A program made the position numbers and the translations under genes. A stretch of 64,000 nucleotides of DNA from Mucilaginibacter aquariorum (GTDB lineage Bacteria; Bacteroidota; Bacteroidia; Sphingobacteriales; Sphingobacteriaceae), in contig NZ_JANHOH010000001.1 of assembly GCF_024498135.1 (NCBI RefSeq), forward strand, positions 1,426,001 through 1,490,000, in the 5' to 3' direction. This document shows positions 51,408 through 60,984 of this stretch, in pieces. The notes under the pieces are model-generated. The model was not told the DNA's origin and searched no databases. It was given only the letters and a program-made list of their open reading frames with translations. Numbering within the stretch: position 1 is the first letter of the stretch; every line of letters starts with the position of its first letter.

Positions 51408-51683
51408 TCAATCGCAGTTAAGCAACAGGTCGTAGTATTTTTTCATTAAAACGGTATCGTAATTCACCAGTGAATTGTAGGCCTCGGTAACCAGCTCGTT
51501 CAAAATAGAAGAGCCAAGCTGCCCTGCCCCATTTGGGATGGAGTCGTAATAAGTAATGAGCTCTTTTACCCTAATAATTTCGTACAATAACTTCTGGATC
51601 AGATCAGTTTGTGCACCGGTCTGTATCCCTTGAGAGTTATTGAGAAAATCTAAAGGATCATTAGGAGTAGATGTCATTAGCAA
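51408..51683 (-). CDS. Small conserved-looking protein, unknown
   Basis: 91 residues, soluble and helical (LIQKLLYEIIRVKELITYYD, LNELVTEAYNSLVNYDTVLM). No signal peptide, no known family. It lies between the esterase-like gene and pnp on the same strand but separated by gaps of over 100 nt. The start may be at Met1 or Met3. Confidence 0.6.
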   Translation of the reverse strand: MLMTSTPNDPLDFLNNSQGIQTGAQTDLIQKLLYEIIRVKELITYYDSIPNGAGQLGSSILNELVTEAYNSLVNYDTVLMKKYYDLLLNCD

Positions 51684-51790
51684 AATAGTACCGGCTTAAT
51701 TATAGTGTTGTTCATACAGTTATACTTAACTATATTCAACAACCAATGTTTTAATTTTGTTTTAATTAAATTTTTTTTTCTGTAAATAGC

Positions 51791-51814
51791 AAAACCCTCT
51801 TTTTAGAGGGTTTT
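51791..51814 (-). terminator. Terminator-like hairpin after pnp
   Basis: AAAACCCTCT (51791-51800) and AGAGGGTTTT (51805-51814) form a 10 bp stem around a TTTT loop, ending 20 nt after the pnp stop. The stem ends in a T stretch on the minus strand. It is symmetric and could work both ways. Confidence 0.7.
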
Positions 51815-51834
51815 GCATTATGGGTTAATCCTGA

Positions 51835-53973
51835 TTAGTTATTCTCAGGTTTGCTGCTTTCCGGGCGTGGCAATAAGGCTTTACGAGAAAGCTTTAATTT
51901 ACCTTGCTTATCAACATCAAGTAATTTTACACGTACTTCATCGCCTACATTAAAGATACCATCCATGGTCTCAATTCTGCGGTGATCAATTTCAGATATG
52001 TGTAACAGACCATCTTTACCCGGCATAATTTCAACAAATGCACCAAACGGCATAATTGATTTCACTTTACCTTCGTAGATCTCGCCAACTTCTGGTTTAG
52101 AAGCAATAGCGCGGATACGGCCTAAAGCCTGGTCAATAGCTGCTTTGTTATCGGCAAATATTTGAACAATACCCTGGTTGTCTTTTTCCTCGATAGAGAT
52201 GGTAGCACCTGTTTCGCGCTGCATTTCCTGAATAATTTTACCACCGGGCCCTATTACTGCACCAATAAATTCTTTATCAATTTTGATCATTACAATACGC
52301 GGAGCGTGTGGTTTGTAATCCTCACGTGGCGCGGTCATGGTTTTGGCCATTTCGCCTAAGATATGTAAACGACCATCTTTAGCCTGGTTTAACGCGTTGG
52401 TTAAAACTTCGTATGATAAACCGTTTATCTTTAAGTCCATTTGTACAGCAACAATACCTTTTTCGGTACCGGTTACTTTAAAGTCCATATCACCTAAGTG
52501 ATCTTCATCACCAAGGATATCAGAAAGGATAGCATATTTAGTACCCATTTCGTTGGTGATCAGTCCCATTGCGATACCAGATACCGGATTGGTAATTTTG
52601 ATACCTGCATCCATCAAAGCCAATGTACCGGCACAAACCGTAGCCATTGATGATGAACCGTTAGACTCTAAAATATCAGAAACAATACGGATAGTATATG
52701 GGTTTTGATCTTCGGCAGGTAAAACACGTTTTAACGAACGCATAGCTAAGTTACCATGACCGATCTCGCGACGACCTGCACCCCTGTTAGGGCGAACTTC
52801 ACCGGTTGAGAAACCAGGGAAATTGTAGTGTAACAGGAATTTCTGGTAACCATTAATGAACGCGCCATCAATCATTTGCTCATCATCCTTAGCACCTAAG
52901 GTAACAGTGGTTAATGATTGTGTTTCGCCACGGGTAAATACCGCAGAACCGTGTGCAGATGGCAAGTAACCAACTTCGCTCCATATAGGGCGGATCTGGG
53001 TAGTAGTACGGCCGTCTAAACGTTTGCCCTCGTCTAATACAAGGTTACGGATAGCATCGTACTCTACATCGTGGTAATATTTTTTAGCTAACGATTTAGT
53101 AATGTCGTCTATCTCGCCTAAAGTTTCGATGTAAGCATCACGTACCGCTTTAAAGCTTGCAGAACGCTCTTCTTTTGCAGAAGCAGAAGAAGCTATAGCG
53201 TAAACTTGCTCATAAGTAGCAGCGTAGATGGCTTTTTTCAAATCTTCGTTGCTGTGTTCGTGGTTGTAAACACGTTTTACAGTTTTGTTAAGCTCGGCAG
53301 TTAATTCTTTTTGAGCTAAACACTGTATTTTAATAGCGGTGTGTGCAAATTTGATAGCTTCAACAAGTTCAGCTTCCTGTATTTCGGCACTTTCACCTTC
53401 AACCATGTTAATGTCATGCTCGCTACCGGCAACAATAAACTCTAATGTTGCAGTTTGCAACTGGGTTAAAGTTGGGTTGATAACTAACTGGCCATCAACT
53501 TTAGCTACACGCACTTCAGATATTGGCCCGTTAAAAGGGATATCAGAACAAGCTAATGCAGCCGAAGCAGCTAAACCTGCAAGGCAATCTGGCATAATAT
53601 CTTTATCTGCAGATATTAATGAAATCATTACCTGTGTATCGGCATGATAATCATCAGGGAACATTGGGCGCAATGCGCGGTCAACCAAACGAGAGATCAA
53701 AACCTCATAGTCTGATAAACGTGCCTCACGGCGTAAAAATCCACCGGGGATACGACCGGTAGCAGCGTATTTTTCTTGATAATCAACAGAAAGGGGTAAA
53801 AAATCGATACCTTCTTTTGCTTCTTGCGATGATACTACCGTAGCCAATAACATGGTATCACCCATCTTAATTACTACAGAGCCATCGGCTTGTTTGGCCA
53901 GTTTACCGGTTTCGATCTCAATGGTGCGGCCGTCACCTAAATCAATAACCTTTTTAATTACGTTTAAACTCAT
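51835..53973 (-). CDS. pnp: Polynucleotide phosphorylase (PNPase)
   Basis: 712 residues. Two RNase PH domains ([34 protein letters not shown] with the phosphate-binding and catalytic motifs), a KH domain ([20 protein letters not shown]) and a C-terminal S1 domain ([18 protein letters not shown]). It degrades RNA 3'-5' using phosphate. Follows rpsO on the same strand with a terminator-like hairpin between, an arrangement common to many bacteria. A TACTTTTG box at 54045-54052 gives it its own promoter. Confidence 0.98.
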   Translation of the reverse strand: MSLNVIKKVIDLGDGRTIEIETGKLAKQADGSVVIKMGDTMLLATVVSSQEAKEGIDFLPLSVDYQEKYAATGRIPGGFLRREARLSDYEVLISRLVDRALRPMFPDDYHADTQVMISLISADKDIMPDCLAGLAASAALACSDIPFNGPISEVRVAKVDGQLVINPTLTQLQTATLEFIVAGSEHDINMVEGESAEIQEAELVEAIKFAHTAIKIQCLAQKELTAELNKTVKRVYNHEHSNEDLKKAIYAATYEQVYAIASSASAKEERSASFKAVRDAYIETLGEIDDITKSLAKKYYHDVEYDAIRNLVLDEGKRLDGRTTTQIRPIWSEVGYLPSAHGSAVFTRGETQSLTTVTLGAKDDEQMIDGAFINGYQKFLLHYNFPGFSTGEVRPNRGAGRREIGHGNLAMRSLKRVLPAEDQNPYTIRIVSDILESNGSSSMATVCAGTLALMDAGIKITNPVSGIAMGLITNEMGTKYAILSDILGDEDHLGDMDFKVTGTEKGIVAVQMDLKINGLSYEVLTNALNQAKDGRLHILGEMAKTMTAPREDYKPHAPRIVMIKIDKEFIGAVIGPGGKIIQEMQRETGATISIEEKDNQGIVQIFADNKAAIDQALGRIRAIASKPEVGEIYEGKVKSIMPFGAFVEIMPGKDGLLHISEIDHRRIETMDGIFNVGDEVRVKLLDVDKQGKLKLSRKALLPRPESSKPENN

Positions 53974-54044
53974 CTTGTTTGTTTTGTGATGCGCTTTTCA
54001 TCTTTCGGAGCGCATCGGTTTTTTATGTGTGTGTATATTTGTTG

Positions 54045-54052
54045 CAAAAGTA
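54045..54052 (-). promoter_or_regulatory. -7 box TACTTTTG ahead of pnp
   Basis: Exact TAnnTTTG on the minus strand, 72 nt before the pnp start, directly after the rpsO terminator hairpin. The -33 position falls in that hairpin and is not TTTG-like. Confidence 0.5.
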
Positions 54053-54087
54053 AAAAAGCCATCCTGCATATGCGGACGGCTTTTTTT
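54053..54087 (-). terminator. Rho-independent terminator after rpsO
   Basis: On the minus strand a hairpin AAAGCCGTCC / GGATGGCTTTTT with a GCATATGC centre is followed by a T run, 17 nt after the rpsO stop. The stem has one or two mismatches. Confidence 0.8.
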
Positions 54088-54103
54088 AAAAAATAAAGAA
54101 AAG

Positions 54104-54382
54104 TTATTTGATAATATCCCTCAGCTGTAGAGCTTTGATGATAGCACGATATCTTTCAATGTCTTTTTTGAACAGGTATGCCAACAAACCGCGGCGTTTA
54201 CCTACTAATTTTTGCAGAGATAACTGGGTTGAATAGTCATGTTTGTTCTTTTTCAAGTGACCAGTTAAATGCGCGATGCGGTAAGTGAATAATGCTACCT
54301 GACCTTCGGTTGAACCTGTATCAGTAGCTGCTTTACCATGTTTTGCAAAGATCTCTGCCTTTGCTTCTTTACCTAAATACAT
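54104..54382 (-). CDS. rpsO: 30S ribosomal protein S15
   Basis: 92 residues. Characteristic stretches are TDTGSTEGQVALFTYRI, HLTGHLKKNKHDYSTQ and LVGKRRGLLAYLFKKDIERY. Binds 16S rRNA early in small-subunit assembly. ATG at 54382 is the only reasonable start. A TATCTTTG box at 54426-54433 with a CTTG-type -33 element 20 nt away suggests its promoter. Its place before pnp is common. Confidence 0.98.
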   Translation of the reverse strand: MYLGKEAKAEIFAKHGKAATDTGSTEGQVALFTYRIAHLTGHLKKNKHDYSTQLSLQKLVGKRRGLLAYLFKKDIERYRAIIKALQLRDIIK

Positions 54383-54425
54383 TACGTGAATAATATTAAA
54401 GCGTGAATATTTAATTAATTGAGCG

Positions 54426-54433
54426 CAAAGATA
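54426..54433 (-). promoter_or_regulatory. Promoter of rpsO
   Basis: The minus strand reads TATCTTTG (exact TAnnTTTG) 44 nt before the rpsO start; CTTG lies at 54454-54457, 20 nt further, close to the -33 TTTG consensus. Confidence 0.6.
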
Positions 54434-54481
54434 CGGTTAGTGTTACATATATGCAAGGGTTTTCACAAGTACATTTAGTGG

Positions 54482-54519
54482 ATTGGTGAGTGGTTGATTG
54501 AGTTTATTGGTGAGTGGTT
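54482..54519. repeat. Short tandem direct repeat
   Basis: ATTGGTGAGTGGTT occurs at 54482-54495 and again at 54506-54519, period 24 nt, in the non-coding gap between rpsO and the MATE gene. Confidence 0.6.
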
Positions 54520-54616
54520 TTATTGATTACAATCCCTTGGCACGTCTTCATTAAGTTGTCGCAATTCACCCTTGTTTATGTCTTTTTTACACTGCATGGG
54601 TAACTAAATTTAAATA

Positions 54617-54624
54617 TAGATTTG
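54617..54624 (+). promoter_or_regulatory. -7 box TAGATTTG ahead of the MATE gene
   Basis: Exact TAnnTTTG on the plus strand. Transcription would begin near 54632, about 65 nt before the ATG at 54697. No clear -33 element was seen. This supports the downstream start rather than the longer frame from 54622. Confidence 0.5.
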
Positions 54625-54696
54625 TATAAGTTACATTTCACTACATTATGCCGTAAGGCTATATGTTTAATAAGTACCAGTTTAAATAACCTTTAT

Positions 54697-56121
54697 ATGT
54701 CACAAACCGTTCAATCCCGGGGTAAAGTGTTTTCATTTTTCAGCGTTTTAAAGCAGTCAATAAGAGGCGAACAAGTTGATCTGACCGCTATCAGCATAAA
54801 AAGGGCTATTGTTTTATTGGCTATCCCCATGATGCTGGAAATGGCCATGGAATCTGTTTTCGCATTGGTCGATCTGTATTTTGTTGGCCACTTAGAAAAT
54901 AGCAGCCATGCTATTCAAACAGTAGGATTAACCGAATCTGTACTAACCGTAATATATTCTTTGGCTATAGGTTTAAGCATGGCCGCAACAGCAGTTGTTG
55001 CCCGCCGCATTGGCGAAAAAAATCCGGAAGCAGCGTCAAAAGCAGGCATGCAAACTATAGTAATCGCTGTAGCTATAAACATAATTATCAGCATTTTTGG
55101 ATTATTACATGCCCGCGACCTGCTACTGATCATGGGCGCCTCAACAGAAACGGCAGACCATGGCACACCATTCGTCCGTATCATGATGGGCGGAAGCCTC
55201 ATTATCGTATTATTATTTTTAATAAACGGCATTTTCAGAGGCGCGGGCAATGCAGCCGTTGCCATGCGCAGCCTGTTCATAGCCAATTTGGCTAACATTA
55301 TTTTATGCCCAATATTTATCAGGGGGCTCGGCCCCATACCCGCGTTTGGTTTAACGGGTGCCGCCATAGCCACAAGTATTGGCCGTGGTTTAGGGGTATT
55401 GTACCAGGTTTATAATTTGTTTAATAACAAAAACATTTTAAGAATACGTTTAAGCTACTTTATACCCGACTGGACGCAGATCAAAGCGATCATAAAAGTA
55501 GCGGCGCCTGGTATCCTGCAATTTGTAATAGCCAGTTGCAGCTGGATATTTTTAGCGCAGCTGGTTGCCACCACAGGTGGTGATGTAGGTTCTGCGGGTT
55601 ATCAAACCTCCTTGCGGTTAATGATGTTCTTCCTGTTACCTGCCTGGGGCCTTAGTAACGCCGCGGCTACACTGGTTGGGCAAAATCTGGGTGCGGGCCG
55701 TGTAGACAGGGCCGAGCAATCGGTATTTCAGACCATAAAATATACCGTTGTTTTTTTAGGTGTGGTAAGTGTATTGTTTTTAACCTGCGGGCATCTGTTC
55801 GCATCTTTTTTTACCGAAGACGATGGTGTAAAAAAGGTAGCCACCCGCTCCTTGCAAATATTAAGCGGGGGCTTTATTATTTTTGGCATGGGCATGGTTT
55901 TCACCAGTGCTTTTAATGGCGCCGGCGATACCTGGACACCTACCAAAATAAATTTATTTACGTTTTGGCTATTCCAAATCCCGTTTGCCTATTTATTGGC
56001 TAAGTATTTTGAAATGGGGCCAACCGGTGTTTTTATTGCCGTCCCCGTTGCCGAAGTTGGCCTAACCATAGCCGCTTATATATTGTTTAAGAAAGGCAAA
56101 TGGAAAAAAACATTGGTTTAA
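54697..56121 (+). CDS. MATE-family multidrug/toxin efflux transporter
   Basis: 474 residues from ATG 54697; the open frame extends 75 nt upstream only with a TTG, and a promoter box overlaps that part. About twelve hydrophobic helices in two halves: MMLEMAMESVFALVDLYFVG is the MATE signature near the N-terminus; the second half has APGILQFVIASCSWIFLAQL. MATE carriers export cationic drugs or metabolites with Na+ or H+. Substrate unknown. Confidence 0.9.
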   Translation: MSQTVQSRGKVFSFFSVLKQSIRGEQVDLTAISIKRAIVLLAIPMMLEMAMESVFALVDLYFVGHLENSSHAIQTVGLTESVLTVIYSLAIGLSMAATAVVARRIGEKNPEAASKAGMQTIVIAVAINIIISIFGLLHARDLLLIMGASTETADHGTPFVRIMMGGSLIIVLLFLINGIFRGAGNAAVAMRSLFIANLANIILCPIFIRGLGPIPAFGLTGAAIATSIGRGLGVLYQVYNLFNNKNILRIRLSYFIPDWTQIKAIIKVAAPGILQFVIASCSWIFLAQLVATTGGDVGSAGYQTSLRLMMFFLLPAWGLSNAAATLVGQNLGAGRVDRAEQSVFQTIKYTVVFLGVVSVLFLTCGHLFASFFTEDDGVKKVATRSLQILSGGFIIFGMGMVFTSAFNGAGDTWTPTKINLFTFWLFQIPFAYLLAKYFEMGPTGVFIAVPVAEVGLTIAAYILFKKGKWKKTLV

Positions 56122-56531
56122 GAATAGCCGGCTTCAAATTGAGCTGGTCTCCTCTTAAGAGGGGTTAGGGGTGTGTTTATCGAGCTATTTATGATTTCAC
56201 ACAAAGACGCAATTGAATTAGGCTTTGAGTGAAATCTTTACTCTATTGTCTTTTATCTTTTGTCCAATAATAGCGTTGCCTGCGGCCCGGGCTATGCGCT
56301 CATACTGCGCAGGCATTAGCCACAGGCCGGTATCCACTCCTATCCCTAACGCTGGGAACAGCGTAGTAGGAGACGCGAAGTATCGCGTCTCTACGGAATC
56401 TGATAATGTAGAGACGCGATACTTCGCGTCTTTGACAACATACAGGTAGCCCCCTTCTTCCGCCCGTCATTGCTGTAAAGGTTACCTAATTCTGCCTATT
56501 TTTTTTCAATTTTTGCTTTTTCTGCTTCTAC
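56122..56531. repeat. Intergenic region with composite palindromes
   Basis: 410 nt with no gene. TGCCTGCG (56277-56284) pairs with CGCAGGCA (56308-56315). A 24 nt perfect inverted repeat pairs 56371-56394 with 56408-56431 (outer ends AGACGCGAAG / CTTCGCGTCT); each arm is itself a hairpin (AGACGCGA-AGTA-TCGCGTCT). A small ACGCTG-GGAA-CAGCGT hairpin lies just before it. Nothing else is recognised; an open frame at 56225-56449 is a shadow of these repeats. Confidence 0.75.
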
Positions 56532-58331
56532 CTACTTCCCTACCCAACTTTTATAAATAGCCGCCTGCAATGCATCGGGCTTTGCCACCGGGGTTATCTT
56601 AAAGTTCTTTTCGAGTTTTTTGGCAAGGGTTATGGTTACATCTTTTTTAACGCCATCTTTCTCCAGCCCAAGCACCATGGTGTCGCCGGCGTTATGGGTT
56701 TCATAAGTTTTAAAAAGCAGTGCTCTTGTAGCCGGCGCGCCGTTTACAGTTAAAATTTTGGTGCGGCCGCGTACACCCGCATCCCAGGCGGGTGATTTAT
56801 AATCCACAGTAGTAATACGCAGTGTATCCTTTTGCTGCCTAACATTCAACCCGTCCCACACGGTAGATGTAACCGTGTTAGTGGTATCTATGTTTAAACC
56901 ACCGTAAGCAAAGTATTTAGGATAATTGGGTGGCTTAACGGTTGAAGCGTACTCAAACACCTCCGGCAATTTAGTACCGGCCATTTTTTCGCACTCGTCC
57001 CTAAATTCCTGCTCGGTAAAGCCACGATTTAGCTGCTTATAGTATTTGTAATACAGCAATCGCATTACATCATCAAGCGATTTTTTGTTTTGGGTATAAT
57101 GGCGAATACTAAAATCGAGCATCAAACCAAGGATGGGGCCTTTATCATAATAGGATATGGTTTTGTTAAAATCATCATCCACCCGCCCGTTTGGCCCGTC
57201 GCCCCAGGTGTTATAACTTGCCTGTGTGGCCGATTGATACAAATGCCCGGGTTGGTTCTCGTAATTCCGCAGGTTAGTTTGAAAATCGCCGAACATATCC
57301 TCTTGTGTCATGAGGCCTGCGCGGCGGGTGATCAGGTATTCGTAATAAACAGTAAACCCTTCGCTCACCCAAAGCATATTGGTATGGTTCTCTTTCGAGT
57401 AATCAAACGGCCCCAGCTCAACAGGCCTAATGCGCTTTACGTTATAATGATGAAAATACTCGTGTGCAATAAAATTATAAAGCCTTTTACGGGCTTCGGG
57501 CGTGTTAAAACCCTCGCCCCCGCTAAAGCTTAACGATGATGAGTTTAAATGCTCGATACCACCACCACCCGCACCTATCGATAAAAAGGTGTAATGCGTA
57601 TAAGGTACTTCACCAATTATATCACTGCCTGTTTGCACTATCTTTTTAAGGTCATCCATAAATTCCTGCCTGTTAAACGCGGGCAGTTGGTAACCAATAA
57701 AATTGTGTGGCTTATTTTGCACGGTAAAGGGTGGCAGTACCTCCAGTTGGCCCATTAAAAACGGACTATCATATAACACATCAAAATCATTAGCTTTAAA
57801 GGTGTGGTACTTACCTGGGATGGTATCTAAGCCTGTAGCAACCAGGCTGCTCCACTTGCTGTATGGCTTCATTTGTACGGTAACGGGATGGCGCAGTTCT
57901 TTGTCGAGGTACATAAACAAACCACCCGGCGTAATATAGCCCCGGGTTTCGTCAAGGTAAACGTTACCTACAAAGGGCACCGTTGCCTTAACATCATAGC
58001 TTATTTTTACCGGCGCATTATTACTGTAAACACGCCAAATGTTTTTTGATGGCTGCTCCCATTTTAAAGTGGCGCCTTTACTATCTGTAACCGTAAAGTT
58101 TTGTACCGCGCCTGCAAAATCTATCAGTTGGTAATAGCCGGGTGTCCATACGCACATTTTAAAATCGAGCGTTTTACCGGGTGCGGTGCTGTTTAGCTCT
58201 ACGTGGTATAGATGATCGGCAGCCTTTTCCATGCTAACTGTGTATTGTAAGTTAGCCTGTTTGTGTTGGGCATGTACTGTGGTACCGAATAATAAAAAAG
58301 CAGAGAGGAGAAGTTTAAGCAATGTTTTCAT
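56532..58331 (-). CDS. M61-family aminopeptidase with PDZ domain
   Basis: 599 residues from ATG 58331, which gives a signal peptide (MKTLLKLLLSAFLLFGTTVHAQ); the longer open frame is rejected. Zinc motif HEYFH at 290-294 with EGFTVYYEYL providing the third ligand region, and GGGGIEHLNS before it as in glycyl aminopeptidases of M61. A PDZ-like domain lies near 490-570 (DYKSPAWDAGVRGRTKILTV). Likely exported to the periplasm and digests peptides. Confidence 0.92.
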   Translation of the reverse strand: MKTLLKLLLSAFLLFGTTVHAQHKQANLQYTVSMEKAADHLYHVELNSTAPGKTLDFKMCVWTPGYYQLIDFAGAVQNFTVTDSKGATLKWEQPSKNIWRVYSNNAPVKISYDVKATVPFVGNVYLDETRGYITPGGLFMYLDKELRHPVTVQMKPYSKWSSLVATGLDTIPGKYHTFKANDFDVLYDSPFLMGQLEVLPPFTVQNKPHNFIGYQLPAFNRQEFMDDLKKIVQTGSDIIGEVPYTHYTFLSIGAGGGGIEHLNSSSLSFSGGEGFNTPEARKRLYNFIAHEYFHHYNVKRIRPVELGPFDYSKENHTNMLWVSEGFTVYYEYLITRRAGLMTQEDMFGDFQTNLRNYENQPGHLYQSATQASYNTWGDGPNGRVDDDFNKTISYYDKGPILGLMLDFSIRHYTQNKKSLDDVMRLLYYKYYKQLNRGFTEQEFRDECEKMAGTKLPEVFEYASTVKPPNYPKYFAYGGLNIDTTNTVTSTVWDGLNVRQQKDTLRITTVDYKSPAWDAGVRGRTKILTVNGAPATRALLFKTYETHNAGDTMVLGLEKDGVKKDVTITLAKKLEKNFKITPVAKPDALQAAIYKSWVGK

Positions 58332-58440
58332 TATGGCAATGGCTTTAACCGAAGATAAAAACAATAATTGTATTACTAACAATTGTAAATATTTGTTGCC
58401 ACGATATCCATATAAAACATTATAATCGATTTTTACTTTC

Positions 58441-58448
58441 TACTTTTG
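58441..58448 (+). promoter_or_regulatory. -7 box TACTTTTG ahead of the thioesterase gene
   Basis: Exact TAnnTTTG on the plus strand, 20 nt before the ATG at 58468. No clear -33 element. Confidence 0.5.
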
Positions 58449-58467
58449 AATTTTAACTTTCAACCCC

Positions 58468-58878
58468 ATGCCCTACTCTACATTTGAAACCGAACTGCGC
58501 GTACGCCCCGATGATATAGACATGTTTCAGCATGTGCATAACAGCAAGTATTTTGATTATGTACTGGCTGCCCGTTACGACCAGATGGAACGCTGCTACG
58601 GCATGGCTATGGAGAAGTTTATGGAGCGCGGCTTTGGCTGGGTGATAAGCACCGCCCATGTAAATTACAAGCGCGCCCTTACCATGGGCGACTACTTCAT
58701 CGTAAAAACCGGGATAGAAACCATTAACGATAAAGGCTGCCGTGTAGCCTTCACCCTAACCAACAAGGCCACCAACAAAGTTTGCTGCGATGGTTACTTT
58801 GATTATGTAATGATAGATATGGCAACCGGCCGTGGGGTAAAAGTGCCCGCTGATGTAATTGAACATTACGGGATATAG
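58468..58878 (+). CDS. Acyl-CoA thioesterase, hot-dog fold (YbgC/FadM type)
   Basis: 136 residues. The N-terminus has the family motif RVRPDDIDMFQHVHNSKYFD with the catalytic Asp at 18, then ARYDQMERCYG and NYKRALTMGDYFIVKTGIE. Hydrolyses acyl-CoA or related thioesters in the cytoplasm. Length fits the family. Promoter box at 58441-58448. Confidence 0.9.
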   Translation: MPYSTFETELRVRPDDIDMFQHVHNSKYFDYVLAARYDQMERCYGMAMEKFMERGFGWVISTAHVNYKRALTMGDYFIVKTGIETINDKGCRVAFTLTNKATNKVCCDGYFDYVMIDMATGRGVKVPADVIEHYGI

Positions 58879-58980
58879 GCAGCTGTTACTTGCGCTGCAT
58901 ATTTAATTTTGTAATAGGTGTGGCACAAAAAAATAGGAATAAATGCGAGGCTGAATCGGGGTAGTATTTCAGTTTGAAAT

Positions 58981-59412
58981 TTAATTTTCACTTGTAAACT
59001 CAACCCCATGTCGTATTGCCGCTTCAAGTATGTTAATGTTTATATCTTTTAATTTTTTGAACTTAATGCAATACCCGGTCACACTCGCCTTTCCTATTTT
59101 TTTACCATACGTTTGGGGTAAGTAGGTCTTATCTTTGATACCCAGGATATAGACAGATATCCCGGTTGTATTTGCGCTCAAACCAATTTGAAAAAAATCC
59201 CTGGTCTTTCCATCCGCATATTTTATGGTGTAAGATCCATATCCTATATTAGGGTTGCTAACCGTTTTATTTTCGCTGTTTTTACCATCATCGAACCATA
59301 ATTTACAACCCGGTAAAGTTTCAAGTATGTGTTGGTGCAGCTCTTGCATATCACTACGCTTTGGTTCAGGTTTGCTGGTGATATACTCTTTGATTTGCTC
59401 TTGTACGTCCAT
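58981..59412 (-). CDS. DUF1801 protein
   Basis: 143 residues. Pattern EQIKEYITSKPEPKRSDMQE, LPGCKLWFDDGKNSEN, YTIKYADGKTRDFFQIGLSA and a Lys/Ile-rich end (TGYCIKFKKLKDININIL) fit the YdhG/DUF1801 fold. No signal peptide. Function unknown. Confidence 0.75.
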   Translation of the reverse strand: MDVQEQIKEYITSKPEPKRSDMQELHQHILETLPGCKLWFDDGKNSENKTVSNPNIGYGSYTIKYADGKTRDFFQIGLSANTTGISVYILGIKDKTYLPQTYGKKIGKASVTGYCIKFKKLKDININILEAAIRHGVEFTSEN

Positions 59413-59482
59413 ATGAAATATTGATTTACGGGTTACTTACTCGGTCTCTCAAATTTCGTTTAATTTTTAGTTAGAAACTAAT

Positions 59483-60409
59483 TCATTTCAGCACACCAAA
59501 ATCTACCGTGTAAATATCTGCAAGGCTGTTGCCCGCACTTTGCAGCCTGCGGTTAAACTGTTGTATGGTTTCGGGCTTTGCAGGTGTGGTTGCCCATCTG
59601 TTGCGTGTGCTGGAGAAATAAAAAAGCTTTTTATCCCTGGTAACTTTTGGCGCCCAGTCTATCCCATCAGAGCTTAGGGGTAGCGGCAGCTTCTTAGCTT
59701 TTGTCCATTTGCCATTTTGGTTATAGCTGATATAAAAATCAAGTCCGCTAAGCCCGGCAGTGGTCGAGTTATAAATGAGATAACTTTCATCAGGCGCAAT
59801 AAAGGCCTCGAAATCATTACCTGGGTTATTAATGGCTTCGCCCAGGTTTTCTAAAGGCTGGTATTTACCATTCACCAAGCGGCAGCGGTAAATATCGCAG
59901 CCCCCCAGGCCGCCTTTACGGGTAGAGCCGAAGTATAGATTACCATTATCAGCAAAGGTGGGGTAATACTCATCACCGCTACTGTTTACAGGGGCATCTA
60001 AATGCACCGGCTTGCCCCAGCCTGTTGCTGTTAAGCTTACCTTCCATATATCGCTATCCTCTTTTACAGGGCCGTTAGTGGTTACCGGCCGGTTAGATAT
60101 GAAGTAAAGTGTTTTACCATCTTTAGTTACAAAAGGATCGGCATCCATATACCGGCCTGAGAAGGACGCTATTTGCGGTGCTGTCCATTTGTTATTACGC
60201 TTATACGAAACACATATGGCAGATAACTTAAGGTCATAGCTGCATTTAATAAAGTATATAGTATCGCCGGTTGGCGAAAAAACAGCATGCGATTCATAAT
60301 CGCCTTTGCTGATAACCCCGGGTTGAAAGACCTGCGGCGTTTTATTGTTTTGCGCCCGGGTTAAACCACACAGGCAAAGGCATAATAATAAGGTAATGAG
60401 TGCTTTCAT
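59483..60409 (-). CDS. Exported WD40-like (PD40/TolB-type propeller) protein
   Basis: 308 residues from ATG 60409, which gives a signal peptide (MKALITLLLCLCLCGLTRAQ); the longer open frame upstream has no support. Repeated blade-like motifs are seen: AVFSPTGDTIYFIKC, DADPFVTKDGKTLYFISNRP, YYPTFADNGNLYFGSTR, DFEAFIAPDESYLIYNS and WAPKVTRDKKLFYFSSTRN. This is a six-bladed propeller type. Probably a periplasmic or surface binding protein; no partner can be named. It is divergent from the Lrp gene. Confidence 0.85.
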   Translation of the reverse strand: MKALITLLLCLCLCGLTRAQNNKTPQVFQPGVISKGDYESHAVFSPTGDTIYFIKCSYDLKLSAICVSYKRNNKWTAPQIASFSGRYMDADPFVTKDGKTLYFISNRPVTTNGPVKEDSDIWKVSLTATGWGKPVHLDAPVNSSGDEYYPTFADNGNLYFGSTRKGGLGGCDIYRCRLVNGKYQPLENLGEAINNPGNDFEAFIAPDESYLIYNSTTAGLSGLDFYISYNQNGKWTKAKKLPLPLSSDGIDWAPKVTRDKKLFYFSSTRNRWATTPAKPETIQQFNRRLQSAGNSLADIYTVDFGVLK

Positions 60410-60426
60410 AATATATAATTGGTACC

Positions 60427-60434
60427 CAAAGTTA
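60427..60434 (-). promoter_or_regulatory. -7 box TAACTTTG ahead of the propeller gene
   Basis: The minus strand reads TAACTTTG (exact TAnnTTTG) 17 nt before the ATG at 60409. Confidence 0.5.
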
Positions 60435-60506
60435 TCGGGCTGCAATAAAATCCGTATTTGCATTTTAAGGCATAAGCCATATATTGCATATGATTTAAAG
60501 GTATTT

Positions 60507-60968
60507 ATGGATAAAAAATTAATTACCAAAGCAGTTGGCGAATTAAACGCCCGTATACTTAAAGAGATGGAGACGGATGCCCGCCTTTCTATCACTGAAA
60601 TTGGTAAACGCGTAGGCCTTAGCGGCCCCGCCGTAAGCGAACGCATTAAAAAGATGGAGGATGAAGGCATTATTACCGGCTATACAACCGTTGTAGACCA
60701 TGACCAGCTGGGCTTAGCGGTAAACGCTTTTATCACCCTAAAATCAAGCCTCACACATTCCGGGGTGATAAAAAAGATAGAAGAGGTCCCCGAAATACTG
60801 GAATGCTATAGCATAACCGGCAACCACTGCATCATCATGAAAGTGGCTACCTCTACAACCAAACGGCTGGAAGCTATTATTGGTCATCTGCAACAATTCG
60901 GCGAAACCAATACATCGGTAATACTATCGGCCACGTTTGAAAAGCGGGGAATATTTAAGAGTTTGTAA
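60507..60968 (+). CDS. Lrp/AsnC-family transcriptional regulator
   Basis: 153 residues from ATG 60507. N-terminal HTH (LNARILKEMETDARLSITEI, GKRVGLSGPAVSERIKKMED), then the RAM/ligand-binding domain (YTTVVDHDQLGLAVNAFITL, ILECYSITGNHCIIMKVAT). Regulates amino-acid-linked genes by binding DNA as oligomers. The regulated targets cannot be told; it is divergent from the propeller gene by 97 nt. Upstream extension of the frame is not family-like. Confidence 0.93.
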   Translation: MDKKLITKAVGELNARILKEMETDARLSITEIGKRVGLSGPAVSERIKKMEDEGIITGYTTVVDHDQLGLAVNAFITLKSSLTHSGVIKKIEEVPEILECYSITGNHCIIMKVATSTTKRLEAIIGHLQQFGETNTSVILSATFEKRGIFKSL

Positions 60969-60984
60969 ATCTTCGCGCAAAAGG

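Noticed and set aside
56225..56449. A 74-residue frame in the gap after the MATE gene
   Set aside because: It is made mostly of palindromic repeats and has no protein-like pattern.
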